DNA from: Mycobacterium sp. | GTDB lineage: Bacteria > Actinomycetota > Actinomycetes > Mycobacteriales > Mycobacteriaceae | Direction of reading: 5' to 3' | NCBI GenBank assembly: GCA_025965895.1 | Contig: JAOPWC010000116.1 | Location: forward strand, 1 to 32,567 | DNA length: 32,567 nt | Shown here: piece by piece, positions 25,011-32,567 of the stretch | Layout of the letters: each line of letters begins with the position of its first letter | Numbering within the stretch: the first letter of the stretch is position 1 | Position numbers and translations under genes: made by a program | Notes under the pieces: model-generated | The model's database searches: none | What the model was told of the DNA's origin: nothing | Seen by the model: the letters and a program-made list of their open reading frames with translations, nothing else

Positions 25011-25292
25011 ATGATCGTTTGGCGCAAAGGAAGGGTGTTCAGGGTTGACACTGGTGGGGTGATCTGTTGGGTCACGGCTGCGCGGGGTGGGTTCTGGCGG
25101 CCGGGGTGGGTTGGTGGCGGTGTCGCCGCCGGGGCTTTGGCGGCCGGTGGTGTCGTGTTGGTCGCCACGCTCGTCCATCACGCCCGTCGACGAGCCTGCC
25201 GGTCGGGGTCGGCGGCGGGGAGCTGCACCGCAGGTGTGGTGGTGGGCTCGGCCGGGCTGTCAGCTGCTGGTTGCTCGAAATCCGGTGGGTGA
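25011..25292 (+). CDS. Small membrane ORF upstream of TIR-STAND gene
   Basis: This 93-codon frame from ATG 25011 ends 4 nt before the TIR-STAND start. It predicts one transmembrane segment (GGGVAAGALAAGGVVLVATLVHH) followed by a basic stretch and a Cys-containing tail. A GTG start further in is also possible. The close spacing suggests translational coupling, but the composition is low-complexity and Gly/Val-rich, which can arise by chance in high-GC DNA. No homologue is recognised. Confidence 0.35.
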   Translation: MIVWRKGRVFRVDTGGVICWVTAARGGFWRPGWVGGGVAAGALAAGGVVLVATLVHHARRRACRSGSAAGSCTAGVVVGSAGLSAAGCSKSGG

Positions 25293-25296
25293 TCGT

Positions 25297-28200
25297 ATGT
25301 CGCGGGTGTTTCTGAGTCATTCCAGCCGCGATAGCCGTCAGGCGATGGCGGTCAAGAAGTGGCTGATCGAGCAGGAGCCGGGTCTAGCCGAGGAGATCTT
25401 CTTGGATCTGGACCCGCACACCGGCATCCGGCCCGGGGAACGGTGGAAGCAGGCATTGCAGCAGGCCAACAGCCGCTGCGAGGCGGTGATCTGCCTGCTG
25501 TCGAAGCACTGGGAAGCCTCCCACGAGTGCAAGACCGAGTTCCGCTACGCCGAGACGCTGAACAAGACGATCCTGTGCGCCCGGCTAGAGCCGTTGCCCG
25601 ACACCGGGATCACCTCAGAATGGCAGCGCTGCGACCTGTTCCCCGACCACGGCCTCACCACAGAGATCGACATCGCCGATGGCGGGGAGCCGGTGGTGTT
25701 TTCCACCGAGGGCCTGCAGCGGCTGCTGGACGCATTGTGCGCCCTGGGGATCGGGGCCGAGCACTTCCCGTGGCCGCCGCCGGGTGATCCTGACCGCGCC
25801 CCGTATCGAGGGTGGGCACCGCTGGAGGAGGCGGATGCGGCGGTGTTTTTCGGGCGCGACGCCCAGATCGTGCGCGGGCTGGACGTGCTGCACGGGATGC
25901 GCACCTCGGGGGTGCAGTCGCTGCTGGTGATCCTCGGCCCCTCTGGTGCCGGGAAGTCGTCGTTTCTGCGCGCCGGGCTGCTGCCGAGGCTGCGCCGCGA
26001 CGACCGCCGCTTCCTTCCGCTCGACATTGTCCGCCCGGAACGGGCGGTGCTGACTGGGGAACTCGGCGTGGCTCGCGCCATCCACTGCCTGCGTACCGAC
26101 CTGGGCTTGCGCGAGCCGATGCTGGGGGAGATCAAGAACGCCTGTCACCCCGACCACGTGGAGCGGCTGCGGGGGTGGTTGGAGGAGGCCCGACAGGTAG
26201 CGCGCGCCCGGCTGTTGGATGTGGCCGCCGAGCAGCCCGCCCCCACCCTGGTGCTGCCGGTGGATCAGGCCGAGGAACTGTTCAATGCCGACGCCGGGCC
26301 AGAGGCCCCGCGCTTCTTGGAGTTACTGGCTGCCCTGGTCGAGCATGAGGCGGGGGTCACCCCGGCGATGATCGTGTCGGTCACCATCCGCGCCGACCGC
26401 TACGAGCCAGTGCAAATCGCCCCCCAACTGGACGGAGTCCACAGCGTTGTATTCGATGAGCTCAAACCCATGCCGCCTACCGGATACAAGGACGTCATCA
26501 CAGGTCCGGCTCGACGCGCCAGCGCCGCCGGGCAGCGACTGACCGTCGAACCTGCGCTGGTGGAGCGGCTGCTGGCCGAGGCAGAAGGGGCTGACGCGCT
26601 GCCGTTGCTGGCGTTGACGTTGGAGCGCCTTTACCACGATTTCGGCGACGACGGCGATCTGACCTTGGCCGAGTATGAATCGATGGGCGGGATGGCCCAA
26701 ATCGTGCAGACCGAGGTCGACAAGTTGCTGGCCGCCCACCCTGACCAGCGCCAGGCCCAGCTCGACATCCTGCATCATGCGTTTATCCCGTGGCTGGCCA
26801 CCATCAACCCGGCCAGCGACCAGCCGATGCGCCGTCTGGCTCGTTACACTGACCTGCCCGCCACCAGCCACAGCTTGATCGAGGGGTTCGTCGAGAAACG
26901 GCTGCTGGTCAAAGACACCCGCGACGGGCAGGTCGTCGTCGAGGTCGCGCTGGAAAGCCTGCTGCGCCAATGGCGCGAACTGGCCGGATGGCTGCGCGAA
27001 CAACGCCAAAACCTCATCACCGCCGACGAGCTGGAAAGCAACGCCGCCGCCTGGGACACCCACGAGCGCGACCCGGCCTGGCTGGTGACCGGCACCCGGC
27101 TCACCGACGCCGAAACCCTCGCCGAAACACCAGAATTCCGCGGCCGCCTCGCCCACACCCGCGAGTATCTGACCGCCTGCCGCCACGCCGAAAACCAAAA
27201 ATTACAAGGCGAAGAAGACCAGCGCCAAGCCGAACTCCGCCACGCTCAAGACCGTGCCCAAGCCGCCCAAGAGCGCCAGGAAACGGCCGAGGCCCACACC
27301 GCAGCCCTGCGCCGACGCTCCCAAATTCTGCGCCGCGTGCTGGCCGCAACGGCGGTCGTCGCCGTCATCGCCCTCGTCGGGGCCGTCGTCGCGGTGATCG
27401 CATTCGGCCAGGCCACCAACTCCCGGCAGCAAGCGCAGACCAATCTGCGGACGGCGACCGTGCAGAAGCTGGTCGCGCAGGCGCAGGGCATGCTGGGCGG
27501 CACCCAGCCCGGCGGGGACGCGCGGGCTTTCCACCAGATCCTGGCCGCCCGTACCCTCACCACCCCCGCTGACGAAGGCCCGCTCTACAGCGCCGTTGTC
27601 CAACGAGCCAGCACCCTCAAAATCATCACCGGCCACGCCGCCGCGGTGATCAGTGTGGCGTTTAGCCCCGATGGGCACCGGCTGGCCACCGCCAGCGCCG
27701 ACACCACGGTGCGGCTGTGGAACCCCGACACTGGGCAACGCGTCGGCCAGCCGCTCACCGGCCACACCAACTCGGTGACCAGTGTGGCGTTCAGCCCCGA
27801 TGGGCACCGGCTGGCCTCCGCCAGCGGCGACACCACGGTGCGGCTGTGGAACGCCGACACCGGCCAACCCCTCGGCCCGCCGCTCGCCGGCCACACCGGC
27901 CCGGTATCGGGTGTGGCGTTTAGCCCCGACGGGCACCGACTCGCCTCGGCCGGCTACGACAACACGGTGCGGCTGTGGAACGCCGACACCGGCCAACCCG
28001 TCGGCCAGCCGCTCACCGGCCACACCAACTCGGTGACCAGTGTGGCGTTTAGCCCCGACGGGCACCGGCTGGCCTCCGCCAGCGCCGACACCACGGTGCG
28101 GCTGTGGAACCCCGACACCGGCCAACCCGTCGGCGACCCCCTCACCGGCCACACCAACACGGTGTTCAGTGTGGCGTTTAGCCCCGACGGGCACCGGCTG

Positions 28201-29397
28201 GCCTCCGCCAGCAAAGACGACACGGTGCGGTTGTGGAACCCCGACACCGGTCACCCCGTCGGTGACCCCCTCACCGGCCACACCGACACGGTGACCAGTG
28301 TGGCGTTCAGCCCCGACGGCCACCGCATCGCCTCCGGCAGTTGGGATCGCACCGTGCGGCTGTGGAACCCCGAGGCCGGCCAACCCCTCGGCGACCCCCT
28401 CACCGGCCACACCAACAAGGTATGGAGTGTGGCGTTTAGCCCCGACGGGCACCGGCTGGCCTCCGCCAGCGCCGACACCACGGTGCGGTTGTGGAACGCC
28501 GACACCGGTCACCCCCTCGGTGACCCCCTCTCCGGCCACACCGGCACGGTGACCAGTGTGGCGTTTAGCCCCGACGGGCACCGGCTGGCCTCCGCCAGCC
28601 TCGACACCACGGTGCGGTTGTGGAACCCCGACACCGGCCAACCCGTCGGCCAGCCCCTCACCGGCCACACCGGCCCGGTATGGAGTGTGGCGTTTAGCCC
28701 CGACGGGCACCGGCTGGCCTCCGCCAGCGCCGACACCACGGTGCGGTTGTGGAACCCGGACACCGGCCGTGCGTTCGTGCGCGGCACCCTCAGCGGCCAC
28801 ACCGGCCTGGTGACCAGTGTGGCGTTCAGCCCCGACGGGCACCGGCTCGCCTCCGCCAGCGACGACACGACACTCCGGTTGTGGAACGCCGACACCGGCC
28901 AACCCCTCGGCGCTCCCCTGACCGGCCACACCGGCACGGTGTGGAGTGTGGCGTTCAGCCCCGACGGGCACCGGCTGGCCACCGCCAGCTTGGACGGCAC
29001 GGTGCGGTTGTGGAACCCCGACACCGGCCAACCCGTCGGCGACCCCTTGACCGGCCACACAAACACGGTATGGAGTGTGGCGTTCAGCCCCGACGGGCAC
29101 CGACTCGCCTCCGCCAGCAGCGACACCACAGTGCGGCTGTGGAACGCCGACACCGGCCAACCCGTCGGCGACCCCCTCAGCCACACCGACAAGGTGAGGA
29201 GTGTGGCGTTCAGCCCCGACGGCCACCGACTCGCCAGCGCCGACACCACGGTGCGGCTATGGCCGGCTGACGCGTCGCCGGACATGCTGTGCACCAAATT
29301 GACGGCCAACATGAGCCACCGCCAGTGGCGGGACTGGGTGTCGCCCGACATCGGCTACATCAAGGGCTGCCCGGACCTCCCGGTCGCGCCGGACTAG
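25297..29397 (+). CDS. TIR-STAND NTPase-TM-WD40 repeat protein
   Basis: This 1366-residue NLR-like protein begins with a TIR domain (about 1-140): RVFLSHSSRDSRQ, a FLDLD strand, and SKHWEASHECKTEF, where Glu81 lies where TIR NADases have their catalytic Glu. The STAND NTPase core follows (about 175-650), opening with GWAPLEEADAAVFFGRD as in the nSTAND1 family; Walker A is GPSGAGKSS (214-222) and Walker B lies in TLVLPVDQAEELF (317-329). A coiled, Gln/Glu-rich segment precedes a transmembrane helix (about 680-703). The C-terminus has 13 WD40 repeats (from residue 779) and the typical actinobacterial tail with QWRDWVSPD. ATG 25297 is preferred over the open frame from 25087 because the TIR fold starts there. 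Likely ligand-triggered NAD+ depletion or cyclic-ADPR signalling, by inference. Confidence 0.9.
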   Translation: MSRVFLSHSSRDSRQAMAVKKWLIEQEPGLAEEIFLDLDPHTGIRPGERWKQALQQANSRCEAVICLLSKHWEASHECKTEFRYAETLNKTILCARLEPLPDTGITSEWQRCDLFPDHGLTTEIDIADGGEPVVFSTEGLQRLLDALCALGIGAEHFPWPPPGDPDRAPYRGWAPLEEADAAVFFGRDAQIVRGLDVLHGMRTSGVQSLLVILGPSGAGKSSFLRAGLLPRLRRDDRRFLPLDIVRPERAVLTGELGVARAIHCLRTDLGLREPMLGEIKNACHPDHVERLRGWLEEARQVARARLLDVAAEQPAPTLVLPVDQAEELFNADAGPEAPRFLELLAALVEHEAGVTPAMIVSVTIRADRYEPVQIAPQLDGVHSVVFDELKPMPPTGYKDVITGPARRASAAGQRLTVEPALVERLLAEAEGADALPLLALTLERLYHDFGDDGDLTLAEYESMGGMAQIVQTEVDKLLAAHPDQRQAQLDILHHAFIPWLATINPASDQPMRRLARYTDLPATSHSLIEGFVEKRLLVKDTRDGQVVVEVALESLLRQWRELAGWLREQRQNLITADELESNAAAWDTHERDPAWLVTGTRLTDAETLAETPEFRGRLAHTREYLTACRHAENQKLQGEEDQRQAELRHAQDRAQAAQERQETAEAHTAALRRRSQILRRVLAATAVVAVIALVGAVVAVIAFGQATNSRQQAQTNLRTATVQKLVAQAQGMLGGTQPGGDARAFHQILAARTLTTPADEGPLYSAVVQRASTLKIITGHAAAVISVAFSPDGHRLATASADTTVRLWNPDTGQRVGQPLTGHTNSVTSVAFSPDGHRLASASGDTTVRLWNADTGQPLGPPLAGHTGPVSGVAFSPDGHRLASAGYDNTVRLWNADTGQPVGQPLTGHTNSVTSVAFSPDGHRLASASADTTVRLWNPDTGQPVGDPLTGHTNTVFSVAFSPDGHRLASASKDDTVRLWNPDTGHPVGDPLTGHTDTVTSVAFSPDGHRIASGSWDRTVRLWNPEAGQPLGDPLTGHTNKVWSVAFSPDGHRLASASADTTVRLWNADTGHPLGDPLSGHTGTVTSVAFSPDGHRLASASLDTTVRLWNPDTGQPVGQPLTGHTGPVWSVAFSPDGHRLASASADTTVRLWNPDTGRAFVRGTLSGHTGLVTSVAFSPDGHRLASASDDTTLRLWNADTGQPLGAPLTGHTGTVWSVAFSPDGHRLATASLDGTVRLWNPDTGQPVGDPLTGHTNTVWSVAFSPDGHRLASASSDTTVRLWNADTGQPVGDPLSHTDKVRSVAFSPDGHRLASADTTVRLWPADASPDMLCTKLTANMSHRQWRDWVSPDIGYIKGCPDLPVAPD
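27631..29271 (+). repeat. 13 near-identical 129-nt WD40 repeats
   Basis: Units begin at 27631, 27760, 27889, 28018, 28147, 28276, 28405, 28534, 28663, 28795, 28924, 29053 and 29182. All are 129 nt except the ninth (132 nt) and the last, which lacks the GH codon pair's Gly and three later codons. The SVAFSPDGH core is nearly invariant in DNA. Variation concentrates at two sites: the residue after GHTxxV and the residue before D in ASxD. Confidence 0.95.
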
Positions 29398-29599
29398 CTC
29401 CCCTGCCGAAAACCCGCAGTCTGCCGTGCCCCTAGTGCCCCTTGGGTCGTGGTCGGCGGGTGACCGGAAATGCAGAATCGTATTGACCGCGTACGGGTTT
29501 GTCTACACGGACTTCAGGCCGTCTCAAATCAGACGTGTTTCGAGAGTCTCGAAAGTCAGTCGCGATTGCCACGTTGAACAGGGCTTTGTGTGACATTCT
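29398..29599 (+). other. Intergenic region before cyclase-STAND gene
   Basis: These 202 nt hold dispersed repeat copy B (29521-29565) and presumably the promoter of the next gene. A GACATT hexamer about 7 nt before the GTG could be a -10 for a leaderless transcript. Confidence 0.35.
29521..29565 (+). repeat. Dispersed dyad repeat, copy B
   Basis: GTCTCAAATCAGACG, spacer, then a TTTCGAGA-G-TCTCGAAA dyad and GTCAGTCGC. It agrees with copy A at roughly three quarters of positions without gaps. It lies 35 nt before the cyclase-STAND start. Confidence 0.65.
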
Positions 29600-32266
29600 G
29601 TGCGGGTGTCCGCGGGGGACCCGCCTTCGGGTGTTGTGACGTTCCTGTTCACCGATATTGAGGGATCGACTCGTCGGTGGGAATCCGACGCGGCTGCGAT
29701 GCGGGCAGCGCTAACCGCGCACGACGAGGTGCTGCGCAAGACGATTGCGGTGCGCGGCGGCTTCCTGTTCAAGCACACCGGCGACGGGGTGTGCGCGGCG
29801 TTCTCGTCGCCGGGGTCCGCAGTCGACGCTGCCGTAACTGCACAGCGGGCCCTGGAGTTGCCGGTCCGGATGGGGCTGGCGACCGGGGAAGCCGAGCTGC
29901 GGGAGCACGACTATTTCGGTGCGGTGCTCAACCGTGCTGCGCGGGTGATGGCCGCCGGGCATGGCGGTCAGATACTGGTCGCCGACTCAACAGCGGGCCT
30001 GCTGAGCGGGCTTGATCTGTTGGATCTGGGGCCGCGACGATTGCGGGACGTACCGATACCGGTTGGGGTGTTTCAAGTACGGTCAGCGGGACTGCGCGTG
30101 GAGTTTCCGTCGCTGCGGGCGCTGGATACGACGCCGGGAAACCTGCGTCCGGCGACCACGAGCTTGATTGGGCGCGAGTCCGAGGTCGACTCGATCAAGA
30201 CCGCGGTGCGGTCTCACCGGTTGGTGACGCTGACCGGGGTAGGCGGAGTTGGCAAGACCCGGCTGGCATTGGAAGTCGCGGCGCAATTGGCCGATGAGTT
30301 CCCCGATGGTGTTTGGCTTTTCGAACTCGCAGCCGTCACTGATCCCGCATCGGTGCCCGACGCGGTGGCCGCGGTGCTGGGCATCACCCAGCAACCCGGC
30401 AAGAGCATGAGCGACAGTGTGGCGGCGGCGTTGCAGGCCCGAGTCCGGCTGTTGGTGATCGACAACTGCGAGCACGTGCTCAATGCCGCAGCCGATCTCA
30501 TCGAGGCGATCCTCGCGCAGTCGGCCACCGTGACGATTCTCGCGACCAGCCGTGAAGGACTAGGGGTGGCCCAAGAGCAAGTGTGGCCGGTGTCGTCGTT
30601 GGATGTCGTCGCGGGGACCGGTTCCCCTGCGGTGGAGCTGTTCGTCGAACGCTCCCGGGCCATCGCTCCGCGCTTCTCGATGACCAATGATGCGGATGCG
30701 GTGGTGGAGATCTGCCAGCGCCTGGATGGGATTCCGTTGGGCATCGAATTGGCGGCGTCTCGGATGGCGTCAATGACCGCCAGCGAGGTACGGGATCGTC
30801 TCGATGATCGGTTCCGGTTGCTGGTCGGGTCACGGCGCGGCCTGGAGCGTCACCACACCCTGCGCCACACGGTGGCGTGGTCCCACGACCTGCTCGACGA
30901 CGCCGAAAAAGATCTGCTCGACCGGTGTTCGGTGTTCGCCGGGGGATTCGATCTCGAAAGCGCTTGCGCAGTAGCAGAGTCCGCCGACGACTACGCCGTC
31001 CTGGACCTGCTCGATGCCCTGGTGCGCAAGTCGCTACTGGTCGCCGACAGGTCATCGGGACGGACCCGGTTTTCGATGCTGGAGACGATCCGCCAGTTCG
31101 CTGAGGAGCAACTCATCGCCAACGGCGCAGCGACCGAGGCTCGGAACGCGCATGCTCGCCACTTCGCAGAGCGCGAAGCGGACATCATGGCCCTATGGGA
31201 CAGTCCGCGGCAGCGCGACGCATACTCGTGGTTCGACGTCGAGCTGGCCAATCTGCGCACGGCTTTCCGGTGGGCCGCCGACCACGGCGCGCTCGATACC
31301 GCGGCTACCATCGCGACGTACGCGGCTTTTGTCGGCTTTTTGGTCGAAAATGGCGAACCCACAACCTGGGTCGAAGAACTCATCGAGCCAGCCCGCGCCA
31401 CCAACCACCCCGGGCTGCCGGCACTGTACGTGATGGCAACGTACTGCTGGGTGGTGGGACGGGTCGCGGACGCTGTCGGCTACAGCGACGCCGCCCAGGT
31501 GGTGATCGGCACGGGCGGCGAGGATGTTCCGTATGGCATCCAGGGCTGGCTTGGCGGCCCGTACCTAGCTATCGGCCAGCCCGAACGGTCGGTCGACGTG
31601 TGCCGCGCCCAACTCGCGCGTGGTCGCGACACCCACACGCTCACCAGGGCATCCCTGGTCTTCTCACTGACAATGGCAGGTTCGCGTGACGAAGCGATGG
31701 CAGTCGCTGACGGCCTAATCGAGGCTGCCGAGGCCACCCGCAACCCGTTGGCGCTCTCGTATGCGCTGCTCGCCTACGGCATCGCCTTCGGTGATGCTGA
31801 TCCCGTCCGCGCGGTTGACGCCCTGCGCCGGGGCCTGGTGATCGCTCAAGACAGCGGTAACCGCATGAACGAGACAGGCGTGGCGGCCATCCTGTGCCGC
31901 CTGGAAGCCAAGTACGGCGACCCTCTGCTCGCGTTCGAATACGTCATCGTCGCCGTCGGCAACTACCACGACTCGGGCAACACCACCGCGATGCGTACTC
32001 CCCTGGCGGTACTCGCCGCCCTTTTCAGCCGGCTCGGACGCCACCAACCGGCGGCCACCATCGCAGGTTTCGCGTTCAATCCCGCTACCGCAACGTGGGT
32101 CCCCGAGATGACCACCGCGATCGCCCATCTCCGCGAGGTCCTCGGCGACAAGACCTATGAATCCTTCGCTCGCAACGGTGTGGCGATGTCAACCGCCGCG
32201 ATGGCGACCTACGCCTACGACCAAATCGACCAGGCCCGAGCAGAACTGGACGCCGTCTCGAAATAG
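29600..32266 (+). CDS. Class III cyclase-STAND ATPase-helical repeat protein
   Basis: This 888-residue protein has an N-terminal class III nucleotide cyclase domain (about 10-165) with metal-binding Asp19 (FLFTDIEGS) and Asp62 (TGDGV). Purine-specifying Lys58 and Asp104 (HDYFG) fit ATP as substrate, and transition-state Asn111 and Arg115 are present (LNRAAR). A STAND/AP-ATPase domain follows with Walker A GVGGVGKT (213-220) and Walker B LLVIDNCEHV. The C-terminal half is alpha-helical, TPR-like. Relatives in M. tuberculosis end in a LuxR HTH; none is seen here. GTG 29600 is used; GTG 29606 is equally good and no ribosome-binding site is evident. The protein is probably a signal-gated cAMP source. 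Confidence 0.88.
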   Translation: MRVSAGDPPSGVVTFLFTDIEGSTRRWESDAAAMRAALTAHDEVLRKTIAVRGGFLFKHTGDGVCAAFSSPGSAVDAAVTAQRALELPVRMGLATGEAELREHDYFGAVLNRAARVMAAGHGGQILVADSTAGLLSGLDLLDLGPRRLRDVPIPVGVFQVRSAGLRVEFPSLRALDTTPGNLRPATTSLIGRESEVDSIKTAVRSHRLVTLTGVGGVGKTRLALEVAAQLADEFPDGVWLFELAAVTDPASVPDAVAAVLGITQQPGKSMSDSVAAALQARVRLLVIDNCEHVLNAAADLIEAILAQSATVTILATSREGLGVAQEQVWPVSSLDVVAGTGSPAVELFVERSRAIAPRFSMTNDADAVVEICQRLDGIPLGIELAASRMASMTASEVRDRLDDRFRLLVGSRRGLERHHTLRHTVAWSHDLLDDAEKDLLDRCSVFAGGFDLESACAVAESADDYAVLDLLDALVRKSLLVADRSSGRTRFSMLETIRQFAEEQLIANGAATEARNAHARHFAEREADIMALWDSPRQRDAYSWFDVELANLRTAFRWAADHGALDTAATIATYAAFVGFLVENGEPTTWVEELIEPARATNHPGLPALYVMATYCWVVGRVADAVGYSDAAQVVIGTGGEDVPYGIQGWLGGPYLAIGQPERSVDVCRAQLARGRDTHTLTRASLVFSLTMAGSRDEAMAVADGLIEAAEATRNPLALSYALLAYGIAFGDADPVRAVDALRRGLVIAQDSGNRMNETGVAAILCRLEAKYGDPLLAFEYVIVAVGNYHDSGNTTAMRTPLAVLAALFSRLGRHQPAATIAGFAFNPATATWVPEMTTAIAHLREVLGDKTYESFARNGVAMSTAAMATYAYDQIDQARAELDAVSK

Positions 32267-32299
32267 ACGACATCTGTGACTCTCGGAAGTTCGTCTTGA
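32255..32299 (+). repeat. Dispersed dyad repeat, copy C
   Basis: GTCTCGAAATAGACGA overlaps the last four codons of the cyclase-STAND gene (Val-Ser-Lys-stop) and continues with GACTCTCGGAAGTTCGTC at the same spacing as copy A. Confidence 0.65.
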
Positions 32300-32380
32300 A
32301 AGTAGCGGTTTCGCAGGATCTCTCGGCATCTAATCTAACCGGGTACGCCACAAGCCCGCGTCTTCGGTGGCCGACTCGAT
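32267..32380. other. Intergenic gap between converging genes
   Basis: These 114 nt hold the end of repeat copy C and the region past the ArsR stop. No clear terminator hairpin is visible. Confidence 0.35.
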
Positions 32381-32567
32381 CTAGGCGCAGCAGGTGGGGT
32401 CCAACACGGTGCATAGTGCCCAGACAGCGTCGCGGTGCGGTCGGTGGTAGACGTTCATGCCGCGGCGTTCGGACTCGACCAGTCCCGCCCGCCGGAGCTG
32501 GGTCAGATGGTGGCCGACCGTGGACTCGGTCAACCCCAATGCGACGGCGAGGTCGCCGCTGTTCTCC
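32381..32567 (-). CDS. ArsR-family HTH regulator, 5'-truncated by window edge
   Basis: A minus-strand frame entering from the right edge gives 61 residues ending at the TAG at 32381-32383. It contains the winged helix-turn-helix of ArsR/SmtB regulators: GDLAVALGLTESTVGHHLTQ (recognition helix), then LRRAGLVESERRGMNVYHRP (wing). The C-terminus ends LDPTCCA, with an adjacent Cys pair that could bind a soft metal or metalloid. Other members sense As, Cd/Pb, Zn or Ni and release their operators when bound. The N-terminus and any target genes are outside the window. Confidence 0.85.
   Translation of the reverse strand, partial: ENSGDLAVALGLTESTVGHHLTQLRRAGLVESERRGMNVYHRPHRDAVWALCTVLDPTCCA

Noticed and set aside
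24305..25048. 247-codon plus-strand open frame after the zinc-ribbon gene
   Set aside because: Runs through the tandem repeat with Arg/Pro/His-rich composition and no ribosome-binding site.
25087..25296. 70-residue N-terminal extension of the TIR-STAND protein
   Set aside because: It overlaps the small membrane ORF, is low-complexity, and the TIR fold begins at 25297.
27202..29226. 674-codon minus-strand open frame with repeats
   Set aside because: It is the antisense shadow of the WD40 repeats; its repetition follows from the coding strand.

Overview
This is a high-GC mycobacterial chromosome segment from a non-tuberculous Mycobacterium (or Mycolicibacterium). The left third follows, from memory, the gene order of the M. 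tuberculosis Rv2888c-Rv2898c block (amiC, tsf, rpsB, xerC, viuB, dprA, comM/yifB, yraN, all on the minus strand). Two differences stand out: an extra short-chain dehydrogenase lies between viuB and dprA, and no gene fits between rpsB and xerC.

Layout. 1-494: 5' part of a two-helix membrane protein (DUF6611-like) running off the left edge. 661-3766: rpsB-tsf-amiC, tightly packed behind a roughly 165-nt structured leader. 3968-9688: xerC, viuB, SDR, dprA, comM and yraN; the last three form an operon with overlapping start and stop codons. 9801-15345: secreted haem-binding protein, epoxide-hydrolase-like hydrolase, flavoprotein disulfide oxidoreductase lacking the usual C-terminal His, stand-alone ANTAR protein, DUF1330 protein and an amidohydrolase. 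15566-19096: a sulfatase module with one intact sulfatase (Cys-type formylglycine site), the 3' remnant of a second sulfatase, and a formylglycine-generating enzyme. 19387-21744: an M15 peptidase and a convergent serine-hydrolase lipoprotein.

22016-32299 is an accessory island with scars and repeats. It holds a PD-(D/E)XK nuclease-like gene, a frameshifted fragment of the pknB kinase gene, a DUF2510 protein divergent from a zinc-ribbon membrane protein, and a 36-nt tandem repeat. Next comes a 1366-residue TIR / STAND NTPase / transmembrane / 13x WD40 protein, preceded 4 nt upstream by a small membrane ORF. It is followed by an 888-residue class III cyclase / STAND ATPase / helical-repeat protein. 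Four copies of a dyad-containing element of about 45 nt, all in one orientation (about 21900, 24720, 29521, 32255), punctuate the island; two of them bracket the cyclase-STAND gene exactly. The right edge holds the C-terminal part of an ArsR-type regulator.

The strongest candidate for an undescribed system is the TIR-STAND-WD40 gene with its small upstream membrane ORF. It has the architecture of a prokaryotic NLR-like immune sensor: TIR effector, STAND switch, membrane anchor and a sensor of near-identical, position-specifically variable WD40 repeats. The nuclease-like gene and the cyclase-STAND gene nearby suggest a signalling or defence island. All functional statements are inferred from motifs and recalled family features; no searches were run.
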